A DNA stretch of 64,000 bases from Candidatus Pelagibacter sp. HIMB1321 (GCF_900177485.1 NZ_LT840186.1:744001-808000), one strand, 5' to 3'; positions 33,744 to 43,507 are shown, numbered from the stretch's first letter. The notes: generated by a model not told the origin, from the sequence alone. Program-made: numbers and translations.

Positions 33744-34439
33744 TTAATGAATGTTTTTTGCGTTCTTTATAATATGATGCAAACTTAAACCTCTTTTACA
33801 AAGCTTCACTAATCCTGCTATATTGTTTACACCTTGGTCTTTGGCTTTATTTAATAAAAATAAAAATAATCTCGCTGTTATTCTACAATCACCTAATGCA
33901 GAATGTCTTATCTGATCATCTGTTTGAATATTAAAATGTTCACATAAATTTGATAATTCATAGCTTTCTAAATCTGGATAAAGTCCTGCAGTTAAAAAAA
34001 TTGTATCAATTGGTTGAATAACCTTCATACGATTTGCTAGATTTGTACCTTTAGCATTATTTTTTATAAAATTTATATCAAAGTCAATATTGTGACCAAC
34101 TAAGACACTTTTTTTTAAAAATTTTAATATTTTATCTTCAATTTCAATTAAGGTTGGCTTATCCCTAACATCTTCATCTTTAATATGATGGATCATTGTC
34201 GACTCTTCTGGGATTTTGATTTGAGGATTTACCAACTCATCTAAGAACAAGTCCTCTTGGATCTTAAAATTATTAATTTTTAAAGAAGCAACAGATATGA
34301 CTTTATCACCCTTTGAAACATTTAATCCTGTTGTTTCAGTATCTAAAATAGAAAAGTTAGATTGTTCTAATGATACTCGATTAAATAATTTTTGTTTTTC
34401 AAAATAATATCTAATTTTATTAAAAATACTCTTCACCAA
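33744..34439 (-). CDS. DnaQ-like 3'-5' exonuclease
   Basis: DEDDh exonuclease domain of 231 aa: Exo I FSILDTETTGLN (Asp33, Glu35), Exo II VGHNIDFDINF, Exo III HSALGDCRITARLF with the catalytic His and Asp. It resembles the epsilon proofreading subunit but lacks the polymerase-binding C-terminus, so it is probably a separate repair or RNA/DNA trimming nuclease. It overlaps the upstream CBS-nucleotidyltransferase gene by 20 bp, indicating translational coupling. The same pair is seen in other alphaproteobacteria. Confidence 0.85.
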   Translation of the reverse strand: MVKSIFNKIRYYFEKQKLFNRVSLEQSNFSILDTETTGLNVSKGDKVISVASLKINNFKIQEDLFLDELVNPQIKIPEESTMIHHIKDEDVRDKPTLIEIEDKILKFLKKSVLVGHNIDFDINFIKNNAKGTNLANRMKVIQPIDTIFLTAGLYPDLESYELSNLCEHFNIQTDDQIRHSALGDCRITARLFLFLLNKAKDQGVNNIAGLVKLCKRGLSLHHIIKNAKNIH

Positions 34440-35883
34440 TATCTACTCTGACCCTTTGCTTTAATTCTCTTATTTTTTTAAGATAAATTTTTAAAACTTT
34501 TTTTTCTCTTTCAAGTAATGATTTTGGGTTAATAAAATTTTTAATAGTTAAACCTTGTTTAGTTCTTTCAACTTGATTTTTAAGTAAAATGCTAGACATA
34601 AAACGATGAGCATTTTTAAAAAAATCAGTTTCATCGTCATTTAAAACTTTAAGTTTATTCAGCTCATCTAATCTCTCAAATGTAGAGGTTTTAGTTACTT
34701 TATGCTTAATTGAATATAATCTGATACTCTCAACTAATGGGAGGGTTCCAGTGTGTTTTAAATTTAGTAAGCCAATATTTTCTTCATCATTTTTTTCAAG
34801 AATAAATTGACCAAAAAAACCAATTGCTGCATCACTTTCTTCTTCACTAAAATATAAAAATTTTAATAATTTTTTTTCATGAAGTTTTTCATTTAAATGA
34901 AATCTTAATTTATCAGCAAGTTCAGATTTTCCATAAACAGATTTAAAGTCATATAGCATATCTATATGTCTCATATCTTGTGGAGTATGATTATCTAAAA
35001 ACTGACTAACTTGGTTTTTCCATTCTGGCAAACTTTTTCTCCATAAAGGATTACTTGCCATGAGATCACCTTTACAAAAAGGAATATCACAATCGTCTAA
35101 TGTTTTAGTGAAATCTTTTGCGAGCTCCTCAAAATATAAATCTAATTTTTTGGGATCTTGATCATTAGTTTCATAAATAATTCCATTATCTTGATCTGGA
35201 TGTAAAAAACTTTCCATTCTTCCGCCTGATCCCATAACAATCACAGAAAAATCAGGAATATCTTTAATGATATTTTTTTCAGCAACTCTTTTTTCAGCAA
35301 GCCTTATTGCTCTTCGATAAATCACATTATTTAAAAAACTCAAAAGATATGAAATATCACCTGGATAAACATTTCTATCCAGCATATTTTCAGCAAGAAC
35401 TACTTGTTGTTGTTTGATTTTTATCAAACCCGATACATCTTGCTCATCATAAGTCATGTTATCTATTTGATTAACAACATCACCTAATTCAGCTTGTAGA
35501 GCTGTATTCATATCTATCATTCCTAATATTTTTAAACCCATGTCAAAAACAGGAAGGTGATTTAAATTTAATTTCCGCATCTTACCTACTGCATGAAATA
35601 ATAGATCATCCTCATAAACAAATTTTACAGGACTTGTCATAACTTCACTTACTTTAGTTAAATCATTAGATGTAAATACAATTCTTTTTAGGATGTCTTT
35701 TTCAGTAATAATTCCAATTACTTTTTTATTGTCTTCTACAATAATGGTTGATTTTTTTTCTGTTCTTAATTTTTCAATTGAGTTTTTAACAGTTTGTTCT
35801 TTATCAACTAAAACATAATCATCAGTCATGTAATCCATGACTTTATTTGTAAACAAATCTACACTGTTGGATCTTTTAAACAT
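34420..35883 (-). CDS. CBS-pair / DUF294 nucleotidyltransferase signalling protein
   Basis: 487 aa. Two CBS motifs (about 15-70 and 78-132) form a nucleotide-sensing pair, followed by a DUF294 nucleotidyltransferase core: SVIVMGSGGRMESF (GSGGR at 218-222) with the catalytic acidic pair in HPDQDNGIIYE (Asp230, Asp232). A DUF294_C helical domain completes the protein. It resembles the GlnD-like uridylyltransferase fold but lacks HD and ACT domains. Likely reads adenylate charge and modifies an unknown target. Overlaps the DnaQ-like gene by 20 bp. Confidence 0.85.
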   Translation of the reverse strand: MFKRSNSVDLFTNKVMDYMTDDYVLVDKEQTVKNSIEKLRTEKKSTIIVEDNKKVIGIITEKDILKRIVFTSNDLTKVSEVMTSPVKFVYEDDLLFHAVGKMRKLNLNHLPVFDMGLKILGMIDMNTALQAELGDVVNQIDNMTYDEQDVSGLIKIKQQQVVLAENMLDRNVYPGDISYLLSFLNNVIYRRAIRLAEKRVAEKNIIKDIPDFSVIVMGSGGRMESFLHPDQDNGIIYETNDQDPKKLDLYFEELAKDFTKTLDDCDIPFCKGDLMASNPLWRKSLPEWKNQVSQFLDNHTPQDMRHIDMLYDFKSVYGKSELADKLRFHLNEKLHEKKLLKFLYFSEEESDAAIGFFGQFILEKNDEENIGLLNLKHTGTLPLVESIRLYSIKHKVTKTSTFERLDELNKLKVLNDDETDFFKNAHRFMSSILLKNQVERTKQGLTIKNFINPKSLLEREKKVLKIYLKKIRELKQRVRVDIGEEYF

Positions 35884-35895
35884 TCTTAAATATAA

Positions 35896-36597
35896 TTAAT
35901 TCAGATCAAATGCACATCTAAAACCTACATAAATTGCATAAAAATCTGATGGTTTGTATTGTGCTCCACTTTTTGAAGTCTTTGATCCTCCGTACCACCA
36001 AGATGCACCAGCAGTTAAAGAATTTTCGCCTCTTTGATCATCTATCCATTCCCAAACATTGCCCCCCATTGCAACCAGACCATTTATTCCAATAGGTAAA
36101 GTGGTTACATCAACATGTTTATTATAATCTAATAGACCTTGTGAATTCATATTTTTAGCTTCATCACCACTTGGATATTTATAAGTTGTCCCTTTTTTAA
36201 ATTTATCTGAGTCAAAGTTTTGCGTATACGCTGCAAAAGACCATTCTTTAAAAGTTGGTAATCGTCCACCTACATATTTACAATATTTATCAGCTTCAAA
36301 ACGACTAATGTGAACAGCGGGTTCTAACTCTGAAACTGGTTTTTTTCCATAAGGGGTTTGATAATTCCAATTATTTCTTTTTTCCCAACCAGCACCCCAT
36401 TCATATCCACCACCTGTTTTTTCTGCCTCAGTAATTATATTATTTGCTACTGCATATTTTTTGAATTCTTTGATTGTAATTTCATATTTATTTAAAGAAA
36501 ATTTTTCAAAATTAATTTTTTCATTAACAAACGCATAAGATATATTTTGATATATAAAAATTAAAAATGTTAGAATTATTTTTTTATAACTACACAT
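35896..36597 (-). CDS. Exported SUMF1/formylglycine-generating-enzyme-like protein
   Basis: 233 aa with a signal peptide (MCSYKKI..., cleavage near SYA). FGE-fold landmarks are present: KYEITIKEFKKYA, EPAVHISRFEADKYCKYVGGRLPTFKEW, MGGNVWEWIDD and the C-terminal VGFRCAF. The two active-site cysteines of true formylglycine-generating enzyme, usually a CxxxxC near the GGSWxxC region, are missing (GASWWYGGSKTSKSG). It is therefore more likely a NirV/ligand-binding FGE relative than a sulfatase activator. Start overlaps the methyltransferase gene by 22 bp. Confidence 0.75.
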   Translation of the reverse strand: MCSYKKIILTFLIFIYQNISYAFVNEKINFEKFSLNKYEITIKEFKKYAVANNIITEAEKTGGGYEWGAGWEKRNNWNYQTPYGKKPVSELEPAVHISRFEADKYCKYVGGRLPTFKEWSFAAYTQNFDSDKFKKGTTYKYPSGDEAKNMNSQGLLDYNKHVDVTTLPIGINGLVAMGGNVWEWIDDQRGENSLTAGASWWYGGSKTSKSGAQYKPSDFYAIYVGFRCAFDLN

Positions 36598-37283
36598 CGT
36601 AATTTATCTCTAAAATTAATTTCATTTTTAAACTTTAGTCTTATTTCTTCACAACCTTTTTCAATATCTTTTAAATTAAAATCAAGTAGTGTTGAAATAT
36701 ATTTATCTTTAACCATTTTCAAATATTTTTGTTTTTTAACCTTAACTTTATAAATAAATTTTTTACTAATACATTTGTTATTCTTGATTATAAAATTTAT
36801 AATTTTTTTATCTTTATTAAGAGAATATTGAAGTTTTTGGTGCATCTTTTTAAATGTTGGTATTTCATTTTTTACAGGATCTAGAGTAAAAATAAATATT
36901 TGTCCTTCAGGTAAAAGATTATTTTTACAAAATTTAATTAGTTTTTTTATTTCACTCATCTTTAACAAGTGAATAGTTTGCTTAATTAGTATTAAATCAA
37001 ATCTTTTGTTATTTGCTTTAAAAAAGTTAATTCCATCAATTTTTTTGAAGAAAATTTTTTTATCTTTATCTTTATGACTTTCTATATCAATACCAATTGG
37101 CCTATTTTTTAATTTTAATTTAGTAGATAAATTTCCTAAGATTTTTCCTCTGCCACAACCAATATCTAAAATTTTTGAACTGGAGTTAAGATTTGAATGT
37201 TTTATTAAAAATTTATTAAAAGAATTAATGTAATCTTTAGATGACAGCCAAGTTTTATTATCCCAATTCTTAATTGATTTCAT
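36576..37283 (-). CDS. SAM-dependent methyltransferase
   Basis: 235 aa, class I fold. Motif I KILDIGCGRGKILGNL (near 39-53) and the acidic loop GIDIESHKDKDKK bind SAM; FDLILIKQTIHLLK and PEGQIFIFTLDP fit motifs II and III. Very lysine-rich, like its neighbours up to 40.8 kb. Substrate unknown. It overlaps the FGE-like gene by 22 bp and is divergent from the ADP-ribosylglycohydrolase-like gene, with a 50-bp spacer. Confidence 0.78.
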   Translation of the reverse strand: MKSIKNWDNKTWLSSKDYINSFNKFLIKHSNLNSSSKILDIGCGRGKILGNLSTKLKLKNRPIGIDIESHKDKDKKIFFKKIDGINFFKANNKRFDLILIKQTIHLLKMSEIKKLIKFCKNNLLPEGQIFIFTLDPVKNEIPTFKKMHQKLQYSLNKDKKIINFIIKNNKCISKKFIYKVKVKKQKYLKMVKDKYISTLLDFNLKDIEKGCEEIRLKFKNEINFRDKLRCVVIKK

Positions 37284-37333
37284 AACTTATTTTAATCATT
37301 TTAAGTTTTTATTAAATAAAGTATTAATTACTA

Positions 37334-38287
37334 ATGAGTCTTGATTATCATATATTTTTAGGTGCAACTGTTGCAGACGCAGCAGCAAGACCTTTGCACT
37401 GGGTTTATGATCCAAAAAAATTGAATTTTTTTATAAAGAATAAAAAAGATATTACTTTTCTAAAAAAAAATAGATGTCCATTTTACAATATCAAAACTGG
37501 TAATGTGTCTGGCTATAACGATGTTGGACAGGTAATGTTCAAGTCTTTAATTGAGGCTAAAAATCAATTTGAAGTTTTAAAAATTTTTAAAAAAAATATA
37601 CTTAAAAATTTCGGGCCTGGCTCAAAATATTGGAAAAATTTAAATCTTAGAAAAAAGTATAAAAAAATCAAATGGACTAAGCCAATGACAGGTCCGTGGA
37701 TCCATCAAAATATAATGGAAACAATAAATAATATTAAATCTAAAAAAAATATCACAGGTGGAAAAAAGGTTAATGAATCTGATGGGTTTTGTGCAGTACT
37801 GCCTTATTTTCTATATGACCAAAAAATCTCAAATATTAAAAAAGTTATTAAAAGTGTAGCAAATACTAAAATCAGTGAACAATATGCTTTAGCTAAATTA
37901 GAAATAATTAAACTTGCTGCAGATGGCACAAAAGATCCAGTAAGATCTTTTGTAAAAAAAAATAACTCTAATAAATATTTCAAAGATGTTGTCTTAAACC
38001 TTAAAAAAATTATTAGAGATGCTAAGAAACCTCATATCCAAACTGTAAAGAAATATGGAAAAGCTTGTAGTTATCCAGGTACATTTTTAGGTTCAATTCA
38101 CGCAATATTAAATTCAAAAAACTATAAATCAGCTATTATAAAATTAATTAAAGCTGGTGGATGTAATTGTTCTAGAGCAAATTTTGTAGGTGCGTATTTT
38201 GTGGCCCTTAACGGATTAAAAGATATTCCAATAAATTGGATAAAAAAAACTATCCCTGCTAGAAAAATATTAAAAGTTATTTCCTAA
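37334..38287 (+). CDS. ADP-ribosylglycohydrolase-superfamily protein, J1-crystallin-like
   Basis: 317 aa of the ADP-ribosylglycohydrolase/crystallin-J1 fold. The N-terminal GATVADAAARPLHWVYD is the family start. In active hydrolases the bi-metal site uses T/S-D-D and GGDTDxxA motifs; here the matching positions read GYNDVGQVMF and AGGCNCSRA, so most acidic ligands are lost, as in J1-crystallin relatives. Hydrolase activity on ADP-ribosyl groups is therefore uncertain. It is the first plus-strand gene of a surface-polysaccharide-like group. Its last 11 bp overlap the convergent gene at 38277. Confidence 0.68.
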   Translation: MSLDYHIFLGATVADAAARPLHWVYDPKKLNFFIKNKKDITFLKKNRCPFYNIKTGNVSGYNDVGQVMFKSLIEAKNQFEVLKIFKKNILKNFGPGSKYWKNLNLRKKYKKIKWTKPMTGPWIHQNIMETINNIKSKKNITGGKKVNESDGFCAVLPYFLYDQKISNIKKVIKSVANTKISEQYALAKLEIIKLAADGTKDPVRSFVKKNNSNKYFKDVVLNLKKIIRDAKKPHIQTVKKYGKACSYPGTFLGSIHAILNSKNYKSAIIKLIKAGGCNCSRANFVGAYFVALNGLKDIPINWIKKTIPARKILKVIS

Positions 38288-39206
38288 ATAACCTAGTTAT
38301 AAATCTAAAATTCCAAAGATTTATTCTAATAAATTTTTCTATTATTAGTCGAAGTTTGTTTGTTTTAATATTTTTGTCTCTATTTTCAAAAACTTCATCA
38401 TGCTTAAATTTACAAACTCCTCTGATGTCAAAATATTCATTATCATTATTAATTTCTTTAAATTTATTAAAATAATTATTTGTAATATGCTCTATAAAGC
38501 ATCTTTCATCAGGCTTATTATTTATTTCAGGTAATACAGTGGCTTTAAAATAATTTATATTAAAAGCATGATAGCCCAATGCTGATCTTTCGGTGATACC
38601 GTAATTATGTCTAAAATTTGTAAGTTTCTTATTAAATTTCCAAAATTTTGAATTAATAAATTTTTTTAAAGTTTTTTGTTCGTAAAGCCAAAAACAACTG
38701 TAATTTTCAAAATCATTTAAAAAATATTTTTTATTATCAATCATAATGAATTTATTCATTTTTTTTGAGACATGTATGCAATATCTATTTTGATCAATTT
38801 GATTTTTTTCATAAATTAAAAAACCCAAATGAAAGCTATTTTCAGTTAACTTATCTTTATGATCTATGTAATATTCAAAATTATTTTGAGTAAACTTAAT
38901 ATCATGCTCAATATACATAAAATATTGATATTCATTTATTTGCTTTTCAATTAAGGGTCTACATAACCAAGTTAAGTAACCTTTATTTAATTTATCTTCT
39001 TCAATGTCATGAATTATAACTTTTGCATCTATTTTTTTATCATCTAGAAATGAATTATGAGTGTGAATAAAAATGTCAGCTTTATGTGAGAGTTTCTTTA
39101 AACTTTCAATATTCTCTCTTAGATAATCATATCTGGTAAGTTGTCTGTAACCTTCTTTTTTTTGAGGTATTGGATTATAAAAAGGGATATGTATTGATAT
39201 AGACAT
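38277..39206 (-). CDS. Probable glycosyltransferase-like protein
   Basis: 309 aa when started at ATG 39206 (MSISIHIPFYNP); the longer frame to 39242 begins with TTG and adds twelve residues with no family sense. Strand order SISIHIPFYN, IFIHTHNSF and AKVIIHDIEED, then QYFMYIEHDIKF, resembles a GT-A fold with a single EHD where DxD normally sits. Lys/Asn-rich C-terminus. No close family recognised; a capsule or lipopolysaccharide glycosyltransferase is a guess supported by neighbours. Divergent from the dehydratase/epimerase gene with a 40-bp spacer. Confidence 0.5.
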   Translation of the reverse strand: MSISIHIPFYNPIPQKKEGYRQLTRYDYLRENIESLKKLSHKADIFIHTHNSFLDDKKIDAKVIIHDIEEDKLNKGYLTWLCRPLIEKQINEYQYFMYIEHDIKFTQNNFEYYIDHKDKLTENSFHLGFLIYEKNQIDQNRYCIHVSKKMNKFIMIDNKKYFLNDFENYSCFWLYEQKTLKKFINSKFWKFNKKLTNFRHNYGITERSALGYHAFNINYFKATVLPEINNKPDERCFIEHITNNYFNKFKEINNDNEYFDIRGVCKFKHDEVFENRDKNIKTNKLRLIIEKFIRINLWNFRFITRLFRK

Positions 39207-39246
39207 TATTATAATAATATTTATAAACAATTTATCAGACAATATA

Positions 39247-40200
39247 ATGAAAAAATTATTAATTACAGGTGGAACTGGATATCTTGGTAGAAACCTTGCT
39301 TTATTTTATAAAAAAAAATACAAAGTTTTTTTAGGCGCGAGAAATAATAAACAAAACTTTCTAATTAAAAAACTTACTGATTGTGAAGTGGTTCCCCTTG
39401 ATGTTTCAAATATTGAATCTGTCAATGACTGTTTAAATTATACTAAACCAGACATCGTAATACATGCAGCTGCCACAAAATTTGTAGATTTATCTGAAAA
39501 ATTCCCATTTGAATGTGTAGATGTGAATATTGTAGGCTCTACCAATGTTGCTAGAGCTTGCTTAAATAAAAGAATTCCTACTGTTATTGGTGTTTCCACT
39601 GATAAAGCATCGCCTCCAATTAAGAATATTTATGGACTTAGTAAATCTTGTATGGAAAGACTTTTTTCATCCATTAAGCCATATGGTAAAACAAAATTTG
39701 TTTGTGTGAGATATGGTAATGTAACATGGTCAACTGGCTCCGTTCTGCCAATTTGGAAAAAAATGATTAAAGAAAATAATACAATACTTACTACTGGACC
39801 AAATATGAGGAGATTTTTCTTTTCTGTTGATGAGGCTGTAAGTTTAATTGATCAAGCCCTTAAAAATAAAAATAAATTAAGTGGAAAAATACTATCTGCT
39901 CAAATGAAATCAGCTAAAATGATTGATTTCATAAAAGTTTGGGTAAAAAAGTTTGGAGTTAAATTTAAAGTCATAAAAGGAAGAAAAGGCGATAGATTGG
40001 ATGAATTTTTAATTGGTGAAGATGAACTAAGATTTGCAGAAGAATTTAAAATAAATAAAAAAAAATATTTTGTTATTGACTTTAATCAACAATCAAAAAA
40101 ACCATTGAAAAAGATTGTATCATCTCAAAACGCTGAAAGATTAAATAATTCAGAAATTGAAAAAATAATTAAATTTGGCCTTAACTCAGATGAGTTATAA
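39247..40200 (+). CDS. Extended SDR, PseB/CapD-like UDP-sugar 4,6-dehydratase
   Basis: 317 aa short-chain dehydrogenase of the extended/UDP-sugar dehydratase type. NAD motif TGGTGYLGRN (7-16), STDKASPPIKNIYGLSKSCME with the Tyr-x3-Lys pair (YGLSK), and RYGNVTWSTGSVLPIW are hallmarks of PseB/FlaA1-like UDP-GlcNAc dehydratases. These make modified sugars for surface glycans or flagellin/pilin glycosylation. It overlaps the nucleotidyltransferase start by 11 bp (stop TAA at 40198-40200, next ATG 40190), implying coupled translation. Confidence 0.82.
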   Translation: MKKLLITGGTGYLGRNLALFYKKKYKVFLGARNNKQNFLIKKLTDCEVVPLDVSNIESVNDCLNYTKPDIVIHAAATKFVDLSEKFPFECVDVNIVGSTNVARACLNKRIPTVIGVSTDKASPPIKNIYGLSKSCMERLFSSIKPYGKTKFVCVRYGNVTWSTGSVLPIWKKMIKENNTILTTGPNMRRFFFSVDEAVSLIDQALKNKNKLSGKILSAQMKSAKMIDFIKVWVKKFGVKFKVIKGRKGDRLDEFLIGEDELRFAEEFKINKKKYFVIDFNQQSKKPLKKIVSSQNAERLNNSEIEKIIKFGLNSDEL

Positions 40201-40864
40201 AAAAATTGATGATGCTTTCATAATGGCTGCTGGTCGAGGCATAAGATTAATGCCTTTAACCAAAAAAATCCCTAAAGGTATGGTTAAATATAAACAATCT
40301 TCTTTAATTGTTAATGGAATAAATAGATTAAGAAAATATATTAAAAATATTCACATATCTGTTGGTTATAAAGGACCAATATTAGCAAAACATCTCATTG
40401 AAAATAAAGTTAACACTATCATTAATACAAATGAAAAAGGGAACGCTTGGTGGATTTTTAACTCAATATTTAGAGAAATAAATAAACCAATATTTGTTTT
40501 AACATGTGATAATGTTACTCAAATTGACTTCAAAAAAATTGAAAAAGACTACAACAAATTAGGGTGTCCAATGTGCATGATTGTTCCTACAAAACCACAG
40601 TTTGGTTTAGATGGTGATTACATTTCTAGAAATAAGAATGTTGTCTATAAATTATCAAGAAAAATTAAAACAGACATTTATTGTACAGGCATACAAGTTT
40701 TAAATCCAAAAGATATAATTAAAAATATAAAATATACTGATGATTTTAATGTTTTATGGAAAAGGCTTATAAAAATTAATCAGCTTTATGTTTCTAATGT
40801 AATGCCAAAAAAATGGTTCACAGTTGACAACTTAGAAAATTATAAAAATCTTCAAAATTTATAA
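40190..40864 (+). CDS. NDP-sugar nucleotidyltransferase
   Basis: 224 aa. The family signature FIMAAGRGIRLMPLTKKIPKGM begins at residue 10 from ATG 40190, so the track from an upstream TTG is unnecessary. DNVTQIDFKKIEKDY gives the D-x-D-like metal site, and WWIFNSIF replaces the usual LGTAGAL loop. It should activate a hexose or amino-sugar with a nucleotide for the dehydratase encoded upstream. Ends 1 bp before a strong terminator. Confidence 0.8.
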   Translation: MSYKKIDDAFIMAAGRGIRLMPLTKKIPKGMVKYKQSSLIVNGINRLRKYIKNIHISVGYKGPILAKHLIENKVNTIINTNEKGNAWWIFNSIFREINKPIFVLTCDNVTQIDFKKIEKDYNKLGCPMCMIVPTKPQFGLDGDYISRNKNVVYKLSRKIKTDIYCTGIQVLNPKDIIKNIKYTDDFNVLWKRLIKINQLYVSNVMPKKWFTVDNLENYKNLQNL

Positions 40865-40902
40865 AAAAACCCCTTTAAGCATTAAAGCTCAAAGGGGTTT
40901 TT
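40863..40902. terminator. Bidirectional intrinsic terminator
   Basis: ACCCCTTT (40869-40876) pairs with AAAGGGGT (40891-40898), extended by AGC/GCT around an ATTAAA loop, flanked by A-runs and T-runs on both sides (aaaaaaa before, ttttt after). It can stop both the plus-strand sugar-nucleotide operon and the minus-strand outer-membrane gene. The clearest rho-independent terminator in the window. Confidence 0.9.
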
Positions 40903-40922
40903 AAATTTAAACTATCTATTAC

Positions 40923-41561
40923 TTAAAATGGTTTCGCAATAGAAATTGTGAATGTAGTCAATTCAGCATCAGCTTTCTTATCTACTGACGCACTTCCGTT
41001 TGAAGTTGTGTTAACCTTCACTTCATCGTATTCAGTGTAAGTCGCTTCTAGTCTAGCAATCAAACCTAACTGAGAAAATTCAGTTGATTGAATACCAATA
41101 CCAGCCATTGGTCCCTCTAAACTATCATCGTGAGAGTTTACAGTTGTGCCATCAAAGTTAGCTTTTACCCCACCAATATCTGCCATAGAGTATCCAAGTT
41201 TTCCATAAACAGAAGCGCCATTGCTTAATTCTTTAGATGCAAGCAAATAAAGAGTAGTGTGATCACTTAATTCTAAGTGTGAGTCTGCAGCGCCATGGTC
41301 AACAGAAACTGTTGCAGTGTATGGAATGTATTCAAGTCCAACTGATACTGGACTTTCTCCAAGATTTACCTCAGCAAAAATAGCTGCATATTCGCTATCC
41401 TCAGAAGCTGATTGTGCTGTGTATGTGTTACTTCCAGCTGTGTAGCTTTTTTTATTTCCTTCAAGTTCACCAACTCCGGCTTTGATACCGATCATTCCAC
41501 CAGCAAAAGCTGACGAAGTTAATAAAAGAAGAGAAAAAAAGCTTGTTAGTATTTTCTTCAT
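40923..41561 (-). CDS. Outer-membrane beta-barrel protein
   Basis: 212 aa with a Sec signal peptide (cleaved after SAFA, residue 20) and a C-terminal KPF, the Phe end used by the BAM machinery. Alternating strands such as YAAIFAEVNLG, VSVGLEYIPYTATVSV, SVYGKLGYSMADIGG, GLIARLEATYTEYDEV and LTTFTISIAKPF fit an eight-to-ten-strand porin-like or OmpW-like barrel. Codon use looks richer in GC than neighbours, as expected for an abundant protein. It has AAGGA before the start and a 140-bp upstream region that probably holds its promoter. Confidence 0.75.
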   Translation of the reverse strand: MKKILTSFFSLLLLTSSAFAGGMIGIKAGVGELEGNKKSYTAGSNTYTAQSASEDSEYAAIFAEVNLGESPVSVGLEYIPYTATVSVDHGAADSHLELSDHTTLYLLASKELSNGASVYGKLGYSMADIGGVKANFDGTTVNSHDDSLEGPMAGIGIQSTEFSQLGLIARLEATYTEYDEVKVNTTSNGSASVDKKADAELTTFTISIAKPF

Positions 41562-41701
41562 AATTTTCCTTAACTATAGTTATTATTTATATTAATGGAT
41601 TATTATTTAAGTCATTGAGTTAAATATTCAAATAGTTAATTACTATAACCCTTGAATAATCTAAAAAAAACTTAGAATGTGGTATTTTTGCAACAATCAA
41701 T

Positions 41702-42469
41702 TTAAGCTTTTATATTATAACCTTTTTTGAGCAAGAACGTGACGATGCCAATGCATGCAATAAGAAATACAACCATTGAGCTAATACTTACCCATATATT
41801 AAAATCTGAAACGCCATAAAAAGCGAATCTTAAACCATTTATTAAATAAACTACGGGATTAAAATAAGTTACTGTTTGCCAAAATGGTGGTAGCATATCC
41901 AAAGAATATAGGCTTCCTCCTAGAAATACCATTGGGGTAATTACTAGTGTGGGGATAATCGACATCTGCTCAAAGTTAGAGCTCATTAATCCAATTAAAA
42001 AACCAAATAATGCAAATGTAAATGCTACAAGTACCAATAAAAATATCATTAATAATGGATGCATTACTTGCACTTCAACAAAGAAGGTTGAAGTCATAAA
42101 AATCACAAGCCCTACAATTAATGTTTTAGTTGCTCCAGCACCTACAAATGCAATTACTATTTCAAATGTAGAAATTGGTGCTGCTAAAATTTCATAAATT
42201 GTTCCATTAAATTTTGGAAAGAATATTCCAAATGACGTATTACTTATTGATTGTGTCAATAGAGTTAACATTAATAAACCAGGTACTATGTAAGAGCCAT
42301 AACTAATACCGTCTATATTTTCGACGTATCCTCCAATAACAGATCCAAATACTATAAAATAAAGTGAAGTCGACAGAACTGGAGAAAACAGTGATTGCAT
42401 CATCGTTCTTCTAAATCTATCCATTTCATGAAGATAGATTGCTTTAAATGCATAGAAATTAAATCTCAT
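41702..42469 (-). CDS. ABC-2 type exporter permease (YadH-like)
   Basis: 255 aa inner-membrane permease with six predicted helices and the ABC-2 signature region [12 protein letters not shown] near the C-terminus. [16 protein letters not shown] resembles the LEXXXXXPI segment of NodJ/YadH/DrrB permeases. Overlaps the ATPase gene by 11 bp, so it is the transmembrane half of that exporter. Substrate unknown (lipid, polysaccharide or drug are all known for the family). Confidence 0.85.
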   Translation of the reverse strand: MRFNFYAFKAIYLHEMDRFRRTMMQSLFSPVLSTSLYFIVFGSVIGGYVENIDGISYGSYIVPGLLMLTLLTQSISNTSFGIFFPKFNGTIYEILAAPISTFEIVIAFVGAGATKTLIVGLVIFMTSTFFVEVQVMHPLLMIFLLVLVAFTFALFGFLIGLMSSNFEQMSIIPTLVITPMVFLGGSLYSLDMLPPFWQTVTYFNPVVYLINGLRFAFYGVSDFNIWVSISSMVVFLIACIGIVTFLLKKGYNIKA

Positions 42470-43394
42470 TATTCTCCTTTACTAAGCTTACAAAGATTTT
42501 TTCTAATGTACTTTGTTCAGTTTTTAAATCTTTTAATTTAAGTCCCGCATCTTTTAAATCTTTAAGCAAATTAGTGATGCCAGTTTGCTTTGCTTGAACA
42601 TTATATGTGTAATTTACAGACATTTTATCTTCACCTAACTCTAAATTATACTCTTTTAAACTATTAGGGATCTCAATCAGTTTTTCCTGAAGATCAACTG
42701 TTAATTTTTTATGACCCATCTTTTTTAATAATTCTTTTGTTTGATCAACAATAATAATTTCACCCTGGTTAATAACTCCTACCCTATCTGCTATAGCTTC
42801 TGCTTCCTCTATATAATGTGTTGTTAAAATAATTGTGACACCTGTTTTTCTCAAAGATTCAACTACTTTCCACATATCTTGTCTTAACTCTACATCAACA
42901 CCTGCAGTTGGTTCATCTAAAAATAAAATTGATGGTTCGTGTGATAATGCTTTTGCAATTAAAACTCTTCGTTTCATACCACCTGATAATTGTCTAAGCC
43001 TTTGATCTTTTTTATCCCACAGACTCAACTCTTTTAAAATTTTTTCAATATGAGTTGGGTTGGGTGCTTTTCCATACAAACCTCTAGTGTAAGAAACATT
43101 ATTGAATACTGTTTCAAAACTTTCTAATGTTAGTTCTTGAGGAACAAGTCCTATTCTTGATCTAGTTTCTCTATAATTTTCAATAATATCAAAACTATCA
43201 ACTGTTACCTTTCCGGAAGTTGGGGTAACTATTCCACATATAATACTAATTAAAGATGTTTTGCCGGCACCATTAGGTCCAAGCATTGCAAAAATTTCAC
43301 CTTTTTTTATATTTAGGTTAACTTTTTTAAGAGCACTAAAACCATTATCGTAAGTTTTTGATAGGTTTTCTATTACTATTTGATTTTCAGACAT
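42459..43394 (-). CDS. ABC transporter ATP-binding protein (YadG/NodI-like)
   Basis: 311 aa ATPase partner of the permease at 41702. Walker A GPNGAGKT (39-46), signature LSGGMKRR, Walker [13 protein letters not shown] and His switch [16 protein letters not shown] are intact. A C-terminal extension after residue 220, ending LEKIFVSLV, is typical of exporter ATPases of the NodI/DrrA type. First gene of the pair; ATG at 43394. Confidence 0.92.
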   Translation of the reverse strand: MSENQIVIENLSKTYDNGFSALKKVNLNIKKGEIFAMLGPNGAGKTSLISIICGIVTPTSGKVTVDSFDIIENYRETRSRIGLVPQELTLESFETVFNNVSYTRGLYGKAPNPTHIEKILKELSLWDKKDQRLRQLSGGMKRRVLIAKALSHEPSILFLDEPTAGVDVELRQDMWKVVESLRKTGVTIILTTHYIEEAEAIADRVGVINQGEIIIVDQTKELLKKMGHKKLTVDLQEKLIEIPNSLKEYNLELGEDKMSVNYTYNVQAKQTGITNLLKDLKDAGLKLKDLKTEQSTLEKIFVSLVKENNEI

Positions 43395-43507
43395 AACTGG
43401 AAAGTTTATATAAACTTTATTTAATTTATTACAATCTTAACAAAATTTGAGGAATGAGACATTTGAAGAGTTTCTTTTTATAGATATCTGACTTAAATTG
43501 AATACAG

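Noticed and set aside
35896-36597. Formylglycine-generating enzyme that activates a sulfatase
   Set aside because: The active-site Cys pair of FGE is missing and no sulfatase gene is seen.
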